24,354 nt of DNA from an uncultured Collinsella sp. (GCA_934630855.1 CAKTWW010000034.1:1-24354); one strand, 5' to 3'. Positions 7,722 to 16,538 are shown, counted from the stretch's first letter. The notes: generated by a model from the letters alone, not told the origin. A program made the numbers and translations.

Positions 7722-8786
7722 ATGAACAACAGCCTCCGCGGTCGCGATTACCTCAACATCCATGACCTCTCCTCCGAGGATTTCCGCTATCTCATCGATC
7801 TCGCCTGGAACCTTAAAGCCCAGAAGAAGTCCGGCGTCGACCAGCGCTACTTCCCCGGCAAGAACGTTCTCGCCAACTTTGAGTGGGGTTCGACCCGCAC
7901 TCGCTGCGCGTTCGAGACCTCCTGCAACGACCTGGGCATGGGCTTCACCTATCTGACCAACTCCCACATGGGTGACTGCGAGACCATCAAGGATGCCATG
8001 CGCGTCTTTAACGGCATGTATGACCTCATCGTCTACCGCGCACAGAAGGACGAGCAGTTCCTCTATGACGTCGCCGACCTGGTTGACATCCCGGTCATCA
8101 ATGCCCTTACCCTTGGCGATCACCCGACCCAGATGCTCGCCGACGCTCTGACGATGGAAGAGCAGTGGGGCGGCCTGCGCACGAGCCGCGGCAAGAAGAT
8201 GGCTTTCGTTGGCAACTGCGCCGGCGCTCCGGTGTGGTATGGCCGCCTGTGCGCCATGCTCGACATGGACTTCCTCGCCATCGGCCCCGACGACCTCCGT
8301 CATCAGATGTGCAAGGAAATGATCGAAGAGGTCGAGGCCTGCTACGCCAAGTACGCTCCTAATAGAACCTTTACCATCACCTCTGACCTCGATGCCCTAG
8401 ATGGCGTTGACGTTATCGTTACCGAGGAGTGGCGCTACATCAACCCCGAGTGCGGCGAAGAAGTCATGGATCCCGACGACTACAACTCCTGGCTGGGCGA
8501 TGCCGAGTCCCTGTACCCCTATCGCGTCACCAGTGAGCTTTGCAAGCGCACCAACAACCCCGATATCTTCTGCATGCATGAGCTCCCCTCTGTTCACAAC
8601 GCAGACCACCGTGTCGGCAAGATGCTCCTCGACCAGTGCAAGAACGACCTCCACCGCGAGATCATCACCGAGGGCTTCGAGATCGCCGACGAGTGCTTTG
8701 AGGCCAACGCTTCGGTCATCTTCCGTGAGGCAGAGAACCGTCAGCACACCATCAAGGCCGTTATGTGCGCCCTTCTGGGTCTCTAG
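7722..8786 (+). CDS. Ornithine/putrescine carbamoyltransferase-family protein
   Basis: A 354-residue aspartate/ornithine carbamoyltransferase-family enzyme. In a deiminase pathway it would use phosphate to split the carbamoylated amine into a free amine (putrescine if the substrate is agmatine) and carbamoyl phosphate. The carbamoyl-phosphate motif STRTR is at 57-61 and HPTQ at 134-137, followed by LADALTM. The amino-acid-side motif is HELPS at 286-290; ornithine enzymes usually have HCLP there, so the second-substrate pocket is altered. ATG 7722 follows AAAGGA; the frame open from 7599 starts too early and crosses the hairpin. Eleven bases separate it from the following MFS gene. No carbamate kinase is present in the window. 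Confidence 0.87.
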   Translation: MNNSLRGRDYLNIHDLSSEDFRYLIDLAWNLKAQKKSGVDQRYFPGKNVLANFEWGSTRTRCAFETSCNDLGMGFTYLTNSHMGDCETIKDAMRVFNGMYDLIVYRAQKDEQFLYDVADLVDIPVINALTLGDHPTQMLADALTMEEQWGGLRTSRGKKMAFVGNCAGAPVWYGRLCAMLDMDFLAIGPDDLRHQMCKEMIEEVEACYAKYAPNRTFTITSDLDALDGVDVIVTEEWRYINPECGEEVMDPDDYNSWLGDAESLYPYRVTSELCKRTNNPDIFCMHELPSVHNADHRVGKMLLDQCKNDLHREIITEGFEIADECFEANASVIFREAENRQHTIKAVMCALLGL

Positions 8787-8797
8787 GAGCTGTATCA

Positions 8798-10063
8798 ATG
8801 GAAAATGCAAAGTTAAAGAGCAGCAAGGTCTACGCATGGGTTCTCGTGATTGCGCTCGGCCTCATGTCTGCTGGCACGACCGGATCCTATAGCGTAATCG
8901 CCGGCTCCTTCGTCGCGCCCGTGTGCGAGGAGTTCGGGTTTGACTACTCCATCTTCTCGTATTACTTCACCGCGACGCTCATCGGTCTTGCGGCGGCGCT
9001 TCCGTTTGTCGGAAAACTCATCCCCAAGGTTGTTGGCAAGGTTTGGCTCCCCGTCGTCGAGCTTATTCTGCTCGCCGCTGGCGCAGGCATGGCTTTCTAC
9101 ACCGAGGTCTGGATGTTCATCGCTGCTGGCGCCCTGATCGGCGTTTGCTTTGCCTTTACCACCGGCGTTGCCATGTCCGATGTTATTGACCAGTGGTTCC
9201 AAAAATCCGGTGGCCTGGCAATTGGCCTTGCTTGGGCAGTAAACTCGATTTATATGCTGATCATGAGCCCCGTCATCACCTCTGTCATTGAGGCCGCCGG
9301 TTGGAGAACTGGCTATCTGGTGCTCGCCGGCGTCTCCGCAGTGCTCATTCTCCCCGCTTCCATCCTGGTTATCCGCTACAAGCCTCAGGACAAGGGCATG
9401 TTGCCCTATGGCTACGTCGAAGGTGAGACGGTCGCCGAGACCGAGGAGACGGCCGAGGAAAGCGCACGTGGCGTCAGCTATGCACACGCCATCAAGTCGC
9501 CTGCTTTCTTCTTCTGCATCGGCTTCCTCTGCCTCGTCCAGCTCACATGCTGCATGAACCAGCTCTTCCCGACGTATGCTTCCGAGGTCGGTTTCAACCC
9601 CATGGTGGGTGGCTTCATGGTTTCCGCTGCATCGCTCTTCGACATGTTCCTTAACCCGATCGTCGGCACCACCTGCGATAAGTTCGGCAGCACGAAGGCC
9701 ATTCTGGGCTGGCTTGCCGTCTCCATTCTCTCCTTTGTCATGCTCATGATGAGCAGCGACAACTCGACGCTTAGCATCCTCGCGGCAGGCGTAAACGACG
9801 TCATGTATGTCATCGCCGGCACCGCTCTGACCGTTTTGGTCATGGATGTCTTTGGCTCCCGTGATTTCGGTCGCATCTTCGCGCTGATTTGCTCCGTGGG
9901 CTATATCGTCGGCGCCTTCGGCATGCCCGTTATGATGAAGGTCTATGAGCTTGCCGGCTCTTTCCAGGGTGTCTTCATCTTCTGCATCGCATGCAACGTC
10001 ATCATCGGTCTGTTTTTGCTGCTGGCCAAGAAGACCGGAAAGAACCTTTCCTGGGACGAATAA
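8798..10063 (+). CDS. MFS transporter, OFA-like, second paralog
   Basis: A 421-residue, 12-helix MFS transporter in one operon with the deiminase and carbamoyltransferase. ATG 8798 lies behind AGGAG, which overlaps the previous gene's end. It is collinear with the 4140-5420 protein over the full length: GLMSAGTTG, AGSFVAPVCE, SDVIDQWF, QLTCCMNQLFPTYASEVGFNP, GSRDFGRI and GSFQGVFIFCI are shared. By eye well over half of residues match. The central loop is acidic and richer in Glu (about residues 205-235). Codon choice is more C/G-ending than in the first paralog. Plausible role: uptake or exchange of the pathway substrate and product. Known agmatine-deiminase clusters use an APC-type antiporter, so an MFS here is a departure. 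Confidence 0.88.
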   Translation: MENAKLKSSKVYAWVLVIALGLMSAGTTGSYSVIAGSFVAPVCEEFGFDYSIFSYYFTATLIGLAAALPFVGKLIPKVVGKVWLPVVELILLAAGAGMAFYTEVWMFIAAGALIGVCFAFTTGVAMSDVIDQWFQKSGGLAIGLAWAVNSIYMLIMSPVITSVIEAAGWRTGYLVLAGVSAVLILPASILVIRYKPQDKGMLPYGYVEGETVAETEETAEESARGVSYAHAIKSPAFFFCIGFLCLVQLTCCMNQLFPTYASEVGFNPMVGGFMVSAASLFDMFLNPIVGTTCDKFGSTKAILGWLAVSILSFVMLMMSSDNSTLSILAAGVNDVMYVIAGTALTVLVMDVFGSRDFGRIFALICSVGYIVGAFGMPVMMKVYELAGSFQGVFIFCIACNVIIGLFLLLAKKTGKNLSWDE

Positions 10064-10114
10064 GCTAAGTTCGTTTTAGGCATGGTCGACAGGGCATACC
10101 GCATGTCCTATTTG

Positions 10115-10143
10115 GGGCATCGACTTACGTCGATGCCCTTTTT
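10115..10143 (+). terminator. Rho-independent terminator of the deiminase operon
   Basis: Ten-base perfect stem GGGCATCGAC/GTCGATGCCC with a four-base loop, followed by five T. It lies 51 bp after the second MFS gene. Confidence 0.88.
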
Positions 10144-10182
10144 GTGTTCGGCATCCAAAGCGAAGGGACCGCCCCTTTGCCG

Positions 10183-10291
10183 CGTCCCGTTCGTTTTTTG
10201 GCACGGTTCGTTACATTCCTCACTGGCATGGACAAAAAATGGGAATAGAGTAGGACAAACGCGTCGAATACGAACGGCGGGGGAGAGCGGG
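10183..10291. repeat. 110-bp dispersed repeat, copy B
   Basis: Partner of 3781-3890. It ends 32 bp before the ABC transporter start codon, so it may form that gene's leader or promoter region. A CGAAGGGACCGCCCCTTTG-like palindrome precedes it, recalling the palindrome before copy A. Confidence 0.88.
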
Positions 10292-10323
10292 CGAGTGCGC
10301 CCGCGCGGGAGAGGTTGCCGTCC

Positions 10324-13300
10324 ATGCTGGAGCTCAAAGATATTTGCAAAAGGTATGTCATGCAGTCGTTTACACAGGTGGCGCTCGATAACGTGAGCCT
10401 GGCTTTTCGCGACAACGAGTTCGTGGCCATTCTGGGCCCTTCGGGCTCGGGCAAAACTACGATGCTCAACGTCATTGGCGGACTGGATCATTTTGACTCG
10501 GGCGACCTGCTCATCGACGGTATTTCGACCAAGGACTTCCGCGATCGCGATTGGGATGCCTACCGCAACAACCGCATTGGCTTTGTGTTCCAGAGCTATA
10601 ACCTCATTCCGCATCAGACCATTTTGGAAAATGTCGAGCTGGCGCTGACGCTTACGGGCGTCGGCCATGCCGAGCGCCGACAACGTGCGCGCGAGGCGCT
10701 TGAGGCAGTTGGCCTGGGCGAGCATGTGAACAAGCGCCCGAGCCAGCTTTCGGGCGGACAGATGCAGCGCGTGGCCATTGCCCGTGCCCTGATCAACGAT
10801 CCCGAGATCGTGTTGGCAGACGAGCCGACCGGTGCCCTGGACTCAACGACGTCCGTGCAGGTCATGGACTTGCTCAAGGACGTTGCGCGCGACCGCCTGG
10901 TCATCATGGTCACGCACAATCCCGAGCTGGCGTACCAGTACGCTACGCGCATCGTCAACCTCGCGGACGGCAAGATCACCGACGATTCTGACCCCTTTGA
11001 TGTTGCCGATGCCACGCGTCGCGAAGCCAAGCCCACGCGCAAAACTTCGATGAGCTTTGTGACGGCGCTGGGGCTTTCTGCCCGAAACCTCATGACCAAG
11101 AAGGGCCGCACGGCTATGACGGCCTTTGCAGGTTCGATTGGTATTATCGGTATCGCGGCGATTCTGGCGCTCTCCAACGGTGTGAACAACTACATCAAAA
11201 AGGTCGAGGAGGATACGCTCTCGAGCTATCCGCTTACGATCTCCAAGCAGGACTACGACTTGTCGTCCATGATGGGCGGGCAGGGGACCGCGGAGGATGG
11301 TGAGGACGCGAGCGGCGCTTCCGCCGGCGCGGACGACTCGGTCAAGAAGTCCGATAAGATTCCCGTGGTCACGGCCGTAAAGGATATGTTTGCGAGCGTT
11401 AAGTCCAACGATATGACGAGCTTTAAAGCATGGCTCGATGACGGGGGCGACGGCATCGACAAAGAGGTCAACGCCATTCAGTACAGCTATGGCGTGACGC
11501 CGGTCGTGTATCGCGCGGGCAAGGGAGACGAGAAACCCGTGCGCCTGGTGCCCAACGCGATGACCGAGGCCATGAGCGGCGGTGCGAGTTCGGCGGCGAT
11601 GGCGAGCATGGACTCCATGGGAAGCTCGGTCTTTAACGAGATGATTGACGACCAGAGTCTGCTCGACAGCCAGTACGATGTCGTTGCCGGTCATTGGCCC
11701 ACGTCCGCCAACGAAGCTGTGATGGTGCTTTCGAGCCGTGGCACGGTGGGCGACTATACGCTCTATAGCATCGGTGCGTTGGATATCGATGAGCTCAACG
11801 ACCTGGTCAACAGTGCCATGACGGCTGACGGCGGGGTCGAGACGCCTCAGACCGGCACCGACTTTACCTACGACGATGCGCTGTCCACCACGTTTAAGGT
11901 GCTGTCGCCGGCAGATGCGTATCGCAAAAACGAAGAGACCGGCATGTGGACTGACATGTCTAGCGACGCCGACTTTATGGCAGCCAAGGTTACCGATGGC
12001 ATTGACGTGCGCATTGTGGGCGTGGTGCGGCCCAACGAGACGGCCAACGCGAGCGCCCTTTCGCCCGGTATCGCCTACACACATGCGCTGACTCGCCAGC
12101 TTATGGAGCGCGCGGCCGATTCGAAGATTGTGCAGGAGCAGCTTGCTCATCCCGAGACGGATGTCTTTACCGGCAAAACGTTCGACGAGTTGCAGGGCGA
12201 GGCCAAGCAGGGCGTGGACCTGGGCAGCATGTTCAGCGTTGACGAGGCGGCGCTCAAGAGCGCATTCTCGTTCGATACGTCTGCTCTCTCGGGTGCTGCC
12301 GGTGGCATGGATCTTTCGGGCATCGATTTGTCGGGCCTGGATATCGACCTTTCGGGCGTTGGCAGGGACATCGACTTCGGCGACATCATGACCAAGGCGC
12401 CGACTCCCGATTTCTCGGGCGTCTTCGATGGCTTGGAGCTCACGCCCGAGCAGATGCAGCAGGTTGGTGCGCTTGCCAACCAGCTGTTTGAGGGCTTTAT
12501 GCGGTCCGATCAGTTTAAGGCACTGACGCCCGAGGACCTTAAGGACGCATCGAAGCTCGCTGCTGCGTTCTCGGCGTATCTTGAGGACGATGCCACGGCG
12601 CGGCAATGCCTGGCGCAGCTCAAGGCGCTGGGCGGAGACGCACTGGCGGAGCGACTGCAGCAGGCTATGACCGACTATGTGCAAAAGCAGCTCGCGCCTT
12701 ATTTGCAGCAGGCAATGGACCAAGTGATGCAATCGCTCAGCAACCAGATTGCAGCGACGGTGTCCTCCCAGCTCAAGGCGGGCGCAGCGGGGCTTATGGA
12801 ACAGATGGCCACGCAGATGTCGTCGAGTTTTGCCAACCTGGCGAGCGCCATGCACGTGGATGCGAGCGCCTTTGCCCGTGCCATCCACTTCAATATGGAT
12901 GCCGAGGACCTGAGCTCGCTCATGATGAGCTATGCGAAGGCGTCGAAGCTCACCTACGACAACAACCTGACCACGCTGGGCTATGCTGACGAGGCCGACC
13001 CCATCTCGGTCAAGATCTTCCCGCGCGACTTTGAGGCCAAGGAGCGCGTGCTCGACCATATCGATGCGTATAACAAGCAGGTCAAGTCCGCCGGGCATGA
13101 CGAGCAGGCAATCTCGTACACCGACTATATGGGTATCATCATGGGCTCGGTGACCGACATCGTAAACACCATCAGCTTGGTGCTCATTGCGTTCGTGAGC
13201 ATCAGCCTGGTCGTGAGCTCCATCATGATTGGCATCATCACCTACATCAGTGTGCTGGAGCGCAAAAAGGAGATCGGCATCTTGCGCGCGATCGGCGCGT

Positions 13301-13572
13301 CGAAACGCAACGTGGCCAATGTGTTTAACGCCGAGACCTTTATTGAAGGCCTTATCGCCGGCGTTTTTGCCATTGTCGTCGTGGTGCTCGTGAGCTTCCC
13401 GGTGAATGCCTGGGCGCTTGCGAGCAAGCAGGTTCCCAATCTAATGAGCCTGCCCGTGCAGGATGCGTTGGCGCTTATCGCGATTTCGGTGCTGCTGACG
13501 GTCGTTGCCGGCCTGCTGCCGGCCCGCAGCGCATCCAAGAAGGACCCTGTGGAGGCCTTGCGCTCCGAATAG
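10324..13572 (+). CDS. ABC transporter, ATPase fused to FtsX-type permease
   Basis: A single 1082-residue polypeptide of the MacB/LolCDE-like class. The N-terminal ATPase (about 1-225) has Walker [10 protein letters not shown] at 38-46, signature [15 protein letters not shown] near 142, Walker [13 protein letters not shown] and the H-loop MVTHN. A first membrane helix follows (about 255-280, [17 protein letters not shown]), then an extracytoplasmic domain of about 650 residues. The C-terminus has three helices, with the cytoplasmic loop [20 protein letters not shown] typical of FtsX permeases. The ectodomain is Ala/Asp-rich, helical, and holds short DLSG-type repeats around residue 660. Such proteins use ATP for mechanical work on envelope substrates or drug/peptide export, not import. 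ATG 10324 is preferred to TTG 10315 by its distance from GGGAGAGG. The substrate is unknown. Confidence 0.92.
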   Translation: MLELKDICKRYVMQSFTQVALDNVSLAFRDNEFVAILGPSGSGKTTMLNVIGGLDHFDSGDLLIDGISTKDFRDRDWDAYRNNRIGFVFQSYNLIPHQTILENVELALTLTGVGHAERRQRAREALEAVGLGEHVNKRPSQLSGGQMQRVAIARALINDPEIVLADEPTGALDSTTSVQVMDLLKDVARDRLVIMVTHNPELAYQYATRIVNLADGKITDDSDPFDVADATRREAKPTRKTSMSFVTALGLSARNLMTKKGRTAMTAFAGSIGIIGIAAILALSNGVNNYIKKVEEDTLSSYPLTISKQDYDLSSMMGGQGTAEDGEDASGASAGADDSVKKSDKIPVVTAVKDMFASVKSNDMTSFKAWLDDGGDGIDKEVNAIQYSYGVTPVVYRAGKGDEKPVRLVPNAMTEAMSGGASSAAMASMDSMGSSVFNEMIDDQSLLDSQYDVVAGHWPTSANEAVMVLSSRGTVGDYTLYSIGALDIDELNDLVNSAMTADGGVETPQTGTDFTYDDALSTTFKVLSPADAYRKNEETGMWTDMSSDADFMAAKVTDGIDVRIVGVVRPNETANASALSPGIAYTHALTRQLMERAADSKIVQEQLAHPETDVFTGKTFDELQGEAKQGVDLGSMFSVDEAALKSAFSFDTSALSGAAGGMDLSGIDLSGLDIDLSGVGRDIDFGDIMTKAPTPDFSGVFDGLELTPEQMQQVGALANQLFEGFMRSDQFKALTPEDLKDASKLAAAFSAYLEDDATARQCLAQLKALGGDALAERLQQAMTDYVQKQLAPYLQQAMDQVMQSLSNQIAATVSSQLKAGAAGLMEQMATQMSSSFANLASAMHVDASAFARAIHFNMDAEDLSSLMMSYAKASKLTYDNNLTTLGYADEADPISVKIFPRDFEAKERVLDHIDAYNKQVKSAGHDEQAISYTDYMGIIMGSVTDIVNTISLVLIAFVSISLVVSSIMIGIITYISVLERKKEIGILRAIGASKRNVANVFNAETFIEGLIAGVFAIVVVVLVSFPVNAWALASKQVPNLMSLPVQDALALIAISVLLTVVAGLLPARSASKKDPVEALRSE

Positions 13573-13602
13573 TGTGGCAAAGGGAGAGTCCTTTGTCGCA
13601 TT
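13571..13602. repeat. 33-bp palindrome, copy 2 (degenerate)
   Basis: Begins at the ABC transporter stop codon. It resembles 3709-3741 and 17487-17519 (pattern TGTGGCAAAGGGA-GAG-TCCTTTGTCGCATT), but the arms pair over only about seven to eight bases. Confidence 0.65.
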
Positions 13603-13619
13603 GGGTGGCTTGTGAATTT

Positions 13620-13801
13620 GAGGTCTAATACTTTTCCCGAGAAGTGAACGAGTCAAAACGGACCCCCGAAACATCGACACTTTCGCGGAGTAATTTCCTG
13701 CTGTTTTGCCAGCCAAATCTTGCGGTTTTGGCATCGAAAAATGTCAATGCTTCGGGGGTCCAAATAAGGTCGTTCACTTCTCGGGAAAAGTATTAGACCT
13801 C
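13620..13801. repeat. 182-bp element with 32-bp terminal inverted repeats, MITE-like
   Basis: Outer arms 13620-13651 and 13770-13801 are perfect reverse complements over 32 bases (GAGGTCTAATACTTTTCCCG at the tip). Inside, GGACCCCCGAA at 13660-13670 pairs with TTCGGGGGTCC at 13751-13761, followed by imperfect pairing of the CATCGACA/TGTCAATG segments. The centre is AT-richer and non-coding. No transposase is present. It separates the converging ABC and cupin genes. It may be a non-autonomous mobile element or a large bidirectional RNA hairpin; no obvious target duplication was seen at the edges. Confidence 0.8.
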
Positions 13802-13869
13802 GTCGCGCGGAGTGCGGCTGGAAGGGCGGCTGGTGCCGGGTGGCCGCGTTTTTTGGACAGACCGCGGGC

Positions 13870-14313
13870 CTAGGCCTCCAGCGCGCCGTACTGCTTGTCG
13901 TCCACGGGCTCGAGCCACTCGTTGCTTGTATTCTCGCCGGGGTATTCAAAGGCCAGGTGGCTAAACCAGCTGTTGGCGGAGGCGCCGTGCCAGTGCTTGA
14001 CGTTGCCGGGAATCTCGACGACGTCGCCGGGGTGCAGGCGCTGCGCGGGCTTACCCTCTTCCTGGTACCAGCCCTCGCCATCGACGCAGATCAGTACCTG
14101 TCCGCCGCCTTTGCTCGCGTGATGGATGTGCCAGTTGTTGCGGCAACCCGGCTCAAAGGTGACGTTGTGGATGGGCAGGTAATCGTCCGGGGCGGTCAGC
14201 GCATTGAGATAGCTCTGGCCGATAAAGTACGGCGCATAGGCGTCGTTGGGCTCGCCGAGGCCAAAGATCCCGCCATGGGCCCTCAGCGGTGCGTTTACGC
14301 TTTCGTTGTCCAT
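13870..14313 (-). CDS. Cupin-domain protein
   Basis: A 147-residue single-domain cupin. The first metal motif is WHIHHASKGGGQVLICVDGEG (His62, His64 and probably Gln72), and the second is PGDVVEIPGNVKHWHGA (His107 or His109). ATG 14313 follows AAGGA. Last gene of the minus-strand operon, 36 bases after the flavodoxin gene. Cupins of this type often stand beside carboxymuconolactone-decarboxylase-like proteins and aldo/keto reductases, as here. The reaction is unknown; a metal-dependent isomerase, hydrolase or small-molecule binding role is possible. Confidence 0.88.
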   Translation of the reverse strand: MDNESVNAPLRAHGGIFGLGEPNDAYAPYFIGQSYLNALTAPDDYLPIHNVTFEPGCRNNWHIHHASKGGGQVLICVDGEGWYQEEGKPAQRLHPGDVVEIPGNVKHWHGASANSWFSHLAFEYPGENTSNEWLEPVDDKQYGALEA

Positions 14314-14349
14314 GCTGTTTCCTTCGTCTATTTGTTGATTGCCGCCGTA

Positions 14350-14823
14350 TTAGAGGTACCTTGCTGCGAAGTTCTTGAGCTCGGCATCGCTTGCGTTGTT
14401 GAGAATGCCGCCGTCGACGATCTTTGCATTCTGCGCGCATGCCTTAAGGACTGACGCCGTCTTGCCCATTCCGCTTCCGCCCGAGGTGGCAAACAAGACG
14501 ATTGTTTTGCCTGCCAGGTCGTAAGACTCAAGGAACGTGTTGATAATCGCCGGCGCCACGTACCACCAGATGGGGAATCCCAAAAAGATGGTGTCGTAGT
14601 CTTCGATATGCTCGACCCTGGAGGCTATGGTAGGGCGGCAGGAGGGGTCGGCCGCTTCGAGCGTGCTGCGGCTCTGCTTGTCGCGCCAGTTGAGGTCGGC
14701 GCTCGTGTACGGATCGGAGGGCACAATGGCGAACAGGTCGCTGCCTGTTGCGCGCGCCAATCGATTTGCGACGTTCATGGTGGTGCCCGTTGCACTGAAA
14801 ACTGCTACGAGTGTATTAGACAT
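14350..14823 (-). CDS. Flavodoxin
   Basis: A 157-residue flavodoxin-fold protein, a soluble one- or two-electron carrier with FMN. The phosphate-binding loop FSATGTTMNVA is at about residues 9-19. FLGFPIWWYVAPAIINTFLE carries the aromatic pair beside the flavin, and ATSGGSGMGKT is the third flavin loop. The start at ATG 14823 has AAAGGA upstream. It sits 44 bases after the carboxymuconolactone-decarboxylase-like gene in the operon driven from the LysR divergent promoter. It may supply electrons to, or take them from, the aldo/keto reductase system, or act as an independent quinone/FMN reductase. Confidence 0.9.
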   Translation of the reverse strand: MSNTLVAVFSATGTTMNVANRLARATGSDLFAIVPSDPYTSADLNWRDKQSRSTLEAADPSCRPTIASRVEHIEDYDTIFLGFPIWWYVAPAIINTFLESYDLAGKTIVLFATSGGSGMGKTASVLKACAQNAKIVDGGILNNASDAELKNFAARYL

Positions 14824-14867
14824 CTGGAATCCTTTCGTTGCTGCGGTTTACGTTTTATGACGGGGCG

Positions 14868-15209
14868 CTACTCGTTTTGGCTCACGTCGTCGGCATACAC
14901 TTCTTTGGCCATGTTGAAGGCCGCCCAGGCGTTGGGCCAGCCGGCGTAGAAGGCGATGTGCGTGAGGATTTCTGCCATCTCCTCGCGCGTCACGCCATTC
15001 GTGCGCGCGCTTGCCAGGTGGTACTTGAGCGAGCTATCGGTAATGCCCTTGCCGATGAGGGCGCTCACGGTGACGATGCTGCGCAGTTTGAGCGGCAGCT
15101 TGTCCTCGCGATTCCAAACCTCGCCAAAGAGAGTGTCATCGTTGAGATGCGCGAACTCTGGGGCGAACTCACCCAAAGCATCGTGGCCTGCGGTCTGTTT
15201 GATGGTCAT
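14868..15209 (-). CDS. Carboxymuconolactone decarboxylase-family protein
   Basis: A 113-residue all-helical protein of the CMD/AhpD superfamily. The region LPLKLRSIVTVSALIG, then YHLASARTNGVTREEMAEILTHIAFYAGWPNA, is the family signature. The AhpD CXXC pair is absent, so it is not a thiol peroxidase of that type. His64 is the likely conserved histidine. The start ATG 15209 follows AAAGGAG by eight bases; the longer frame from 15287 overlaps the previous gene and has no such site. It is five bases after the 77-aa gene. The true substrate is not visible. Confidence 0.88.
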   Translation of the reverse strand: MTIKQTAGHDALGEFAPEFAHLNDDTLFGEVWNREDKLPLKLRSIVTVSALIGKGITDSSLKYHLASARTNGVTREEMAEILTHIAFYAGWPNAWAAFNMAKEVYADDVSQNE

Positions 15210-15214
15210 GCTGG

Positions 15215-15448
15215 TTACTCCTTTGAAGTACGTGAGCAGCACCCGGTTGAGACGCTGCGCAGCTGGTAGATGAGGTAGTCGAGGCACTCGAGCTTCTTTT
15301 GCTCTGCGTGAATACTGTCGAGCAATTCGCGACGATACTGTTTGAGCAAGCAGATGCGCGCGCAGCCGCTGGCGGCAGAGGCATATTGCTCGATAAGCTC
15401 CTCGCTGCAGCCGGCGTCGCGAAGGTTGTCGACGATGTTGCCGTCCAT
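15215..15448 (-). CDS. Conserved small protein (77 aa) resembling a MerR C-terminal helix
   Basis: A 77-residue protein with DNLRDAGCSEELIEQY at the start and a coiled-coil-like C-terminal half containing RRELLDSIHAEQKKLECLDYLIYQL. That segment resembles the dimerisation helix of MerR regulators, but there is no DNA-binding helix-turn-helix. I recall similar free-standing small proteins next to aldo/keto reductases in anaerobes, without a known function. ATG 15448 lies four bases after the reductase stop and five before the next gene, so it is firmly in the operon. It could be a subunit, chaperone or inhibitor of a partner protein. Confidence 0.72.
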   Translation of the reverse strand: MDGNIVDNLRDAGCSEELIEQYASAASGCARICLLKQYRRELLDSIHAEQKKLECLDYLIYQLRSVSTGCCSRTSKE

Positions 15449-15452
15449 GGTC

Positions 15453-16472
15453 CTACCTCGAGGTCTTGACTTTGGTGGTGCCGGCAAGCGGCTTCTCGCC
15501 TGGGCGACCCTTGGGTCCCACGAGTGCATGCGGCTGATAGAGCTTCTCGAGGAAATCGACCTCGGCGGGGGAGAGCGTTAGATCGAGCGCGGCTACGGCG
15601 TCGTCGACGCGTTCGGGTTTGGAACAGCCCGCGATGGGGGCCTCGACCCCGCGTGCCCAGTGCCATGCCAATGCAACCTGCGACATCGATGCGCCGTGAT
15701 CGGCGGCAACCTTGGTCACGCGCTCAACGATGGGCATGTCGATGGCACGGTCGTGGTCGTATTTGTTGACCATGGTCTTATCGGTGGTGCCGCGGGTGCT
15801 GGTGCTCTCCCAGGTAGGGCGGCAGAGGTGTCCCGACGCCATGGGGCTGTAGGGCGTGATTGCCATGTTGTACTGGCGGCACACGGGAATCATCTCGCGC
15901 TCATCCTCGCGATAAAGCAGGTTGTAGTGACATTGCATACTCGTAAAGGGCGTCCAGCCGTTGTCGCGTGCGACAATCTGCAGGTTATGCAGCTGGTAGG
16001 CGTACATGGCGCTGGCGCCGAGTGCGCGCACCTTGCCCTCGCACACCAGGTCGTTGAGCGCTTCCATAGTCTCTTCCATGGGTACGTCGTAATCGAAGCG
16101 GTGGATGATGTAGAGGTCCAAGTATTCGGTACCGAGGCGTTTGAGTGAACCTTCGATCTCTCGCTTGATGGCCGTGGCGGAAAGGCCGCCTTCGTTGAAG
16201 TGGACCTTGCTGGCAAGCACGACGTCTTCGCGTGCAATCCCTAGGTCGCGCAGCGCGGCGCCGATATATTCCTCGCTCGTGCCGAAGCTGTAGCAATTGG
16301 CGGTGTCGATAAAGTTGATGCCGGCGTCGAGCGCGCGCTTGATGACGGCGCGAGTGTCGTCGGGCCCGATGGTCCACTGATGGAAGTCGGGGCTGGCCTC
16401 GCCAAAGCTCATGCCGCCCAGGCAGAGTTTGGAGACTTTGATGCCGGAATATCCAAGGGTTGTGTACTGCAT
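15453..16472 (-). CDS. Aldo/keto reductase
   Basis: A 339-residue NAD(P)H-dependent aldo/keto reductase. The catalytic tetrad is visible: Asp56 and Tyr61 in DTANCY, Lys89 in LASKVHF, and His124 in YIIHRFD. The C-terminal part (GCSKPERVDDAVAALDLTLS) is the cofactor-binding end of YajO/Tas-type members. ATG 16472 follows AAGGAG. It leads a five-gene operon divergent from the LysR gene, with a 139-bp shared control region. Likely substrates are aldehydes or sugars; no specificity can be read. Confidence 0.92.
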   Translation of the reverse strand: MQYTTLGYSGIKVSKLCLGGMSFGEASPDFHQWTIGPDDTRAVIKRALDAGINFIDTANCYSFGTSEEYIGAALRDLGIAREDVVLASKVHFNEGGLSATAIKREIEGSLKRLGTEYLDLYIIHRFDYDVPMEETMEALNDLVCEGKVRALGASAMYAYQLHNLQIVARDNGWTPFTSMQCHYNLLYREDEREMIPVCRQYNMAITPYSPMASGHLCRPTWESTSTRGTTDKTMVNKYDHDRAIDMPIVERVTKVAADHGASMSQVALAWHWARGVEAPIAGCSKPERVDDAVAALDLTLSPAEVDFLEKLYQPHALVGPKGRPGEKPLAGTTKVKTSR

Positions 16473-16538
16473 GGCTCTCTCCTTGTTCTTGAGGGGACGG
16501 CTATAGCGTACGTTGATGCGCCGATGATGTATATTGCT

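Noticed and set aside
10843..13098. 751-codon minus-strand open frame inside the ABC transporter gene
   Set aside because: Arg/His/Val-rich antisense shadow with no domain; the plus strand encodes a complete ABC protein with all motifs.
13620..13801. Treating the 182-bp palindrome as a simple terminator
   Set aside because: Arms of 32 perfect bases plus inner pairing over 182 bp are far longer than an intrinsic terminator and have no terminal T-run.
14868..15209. AhpD-type alkyl hydroperoxidase
   Set aside because: The protein lacks the CXXC pair needed for that reaction.
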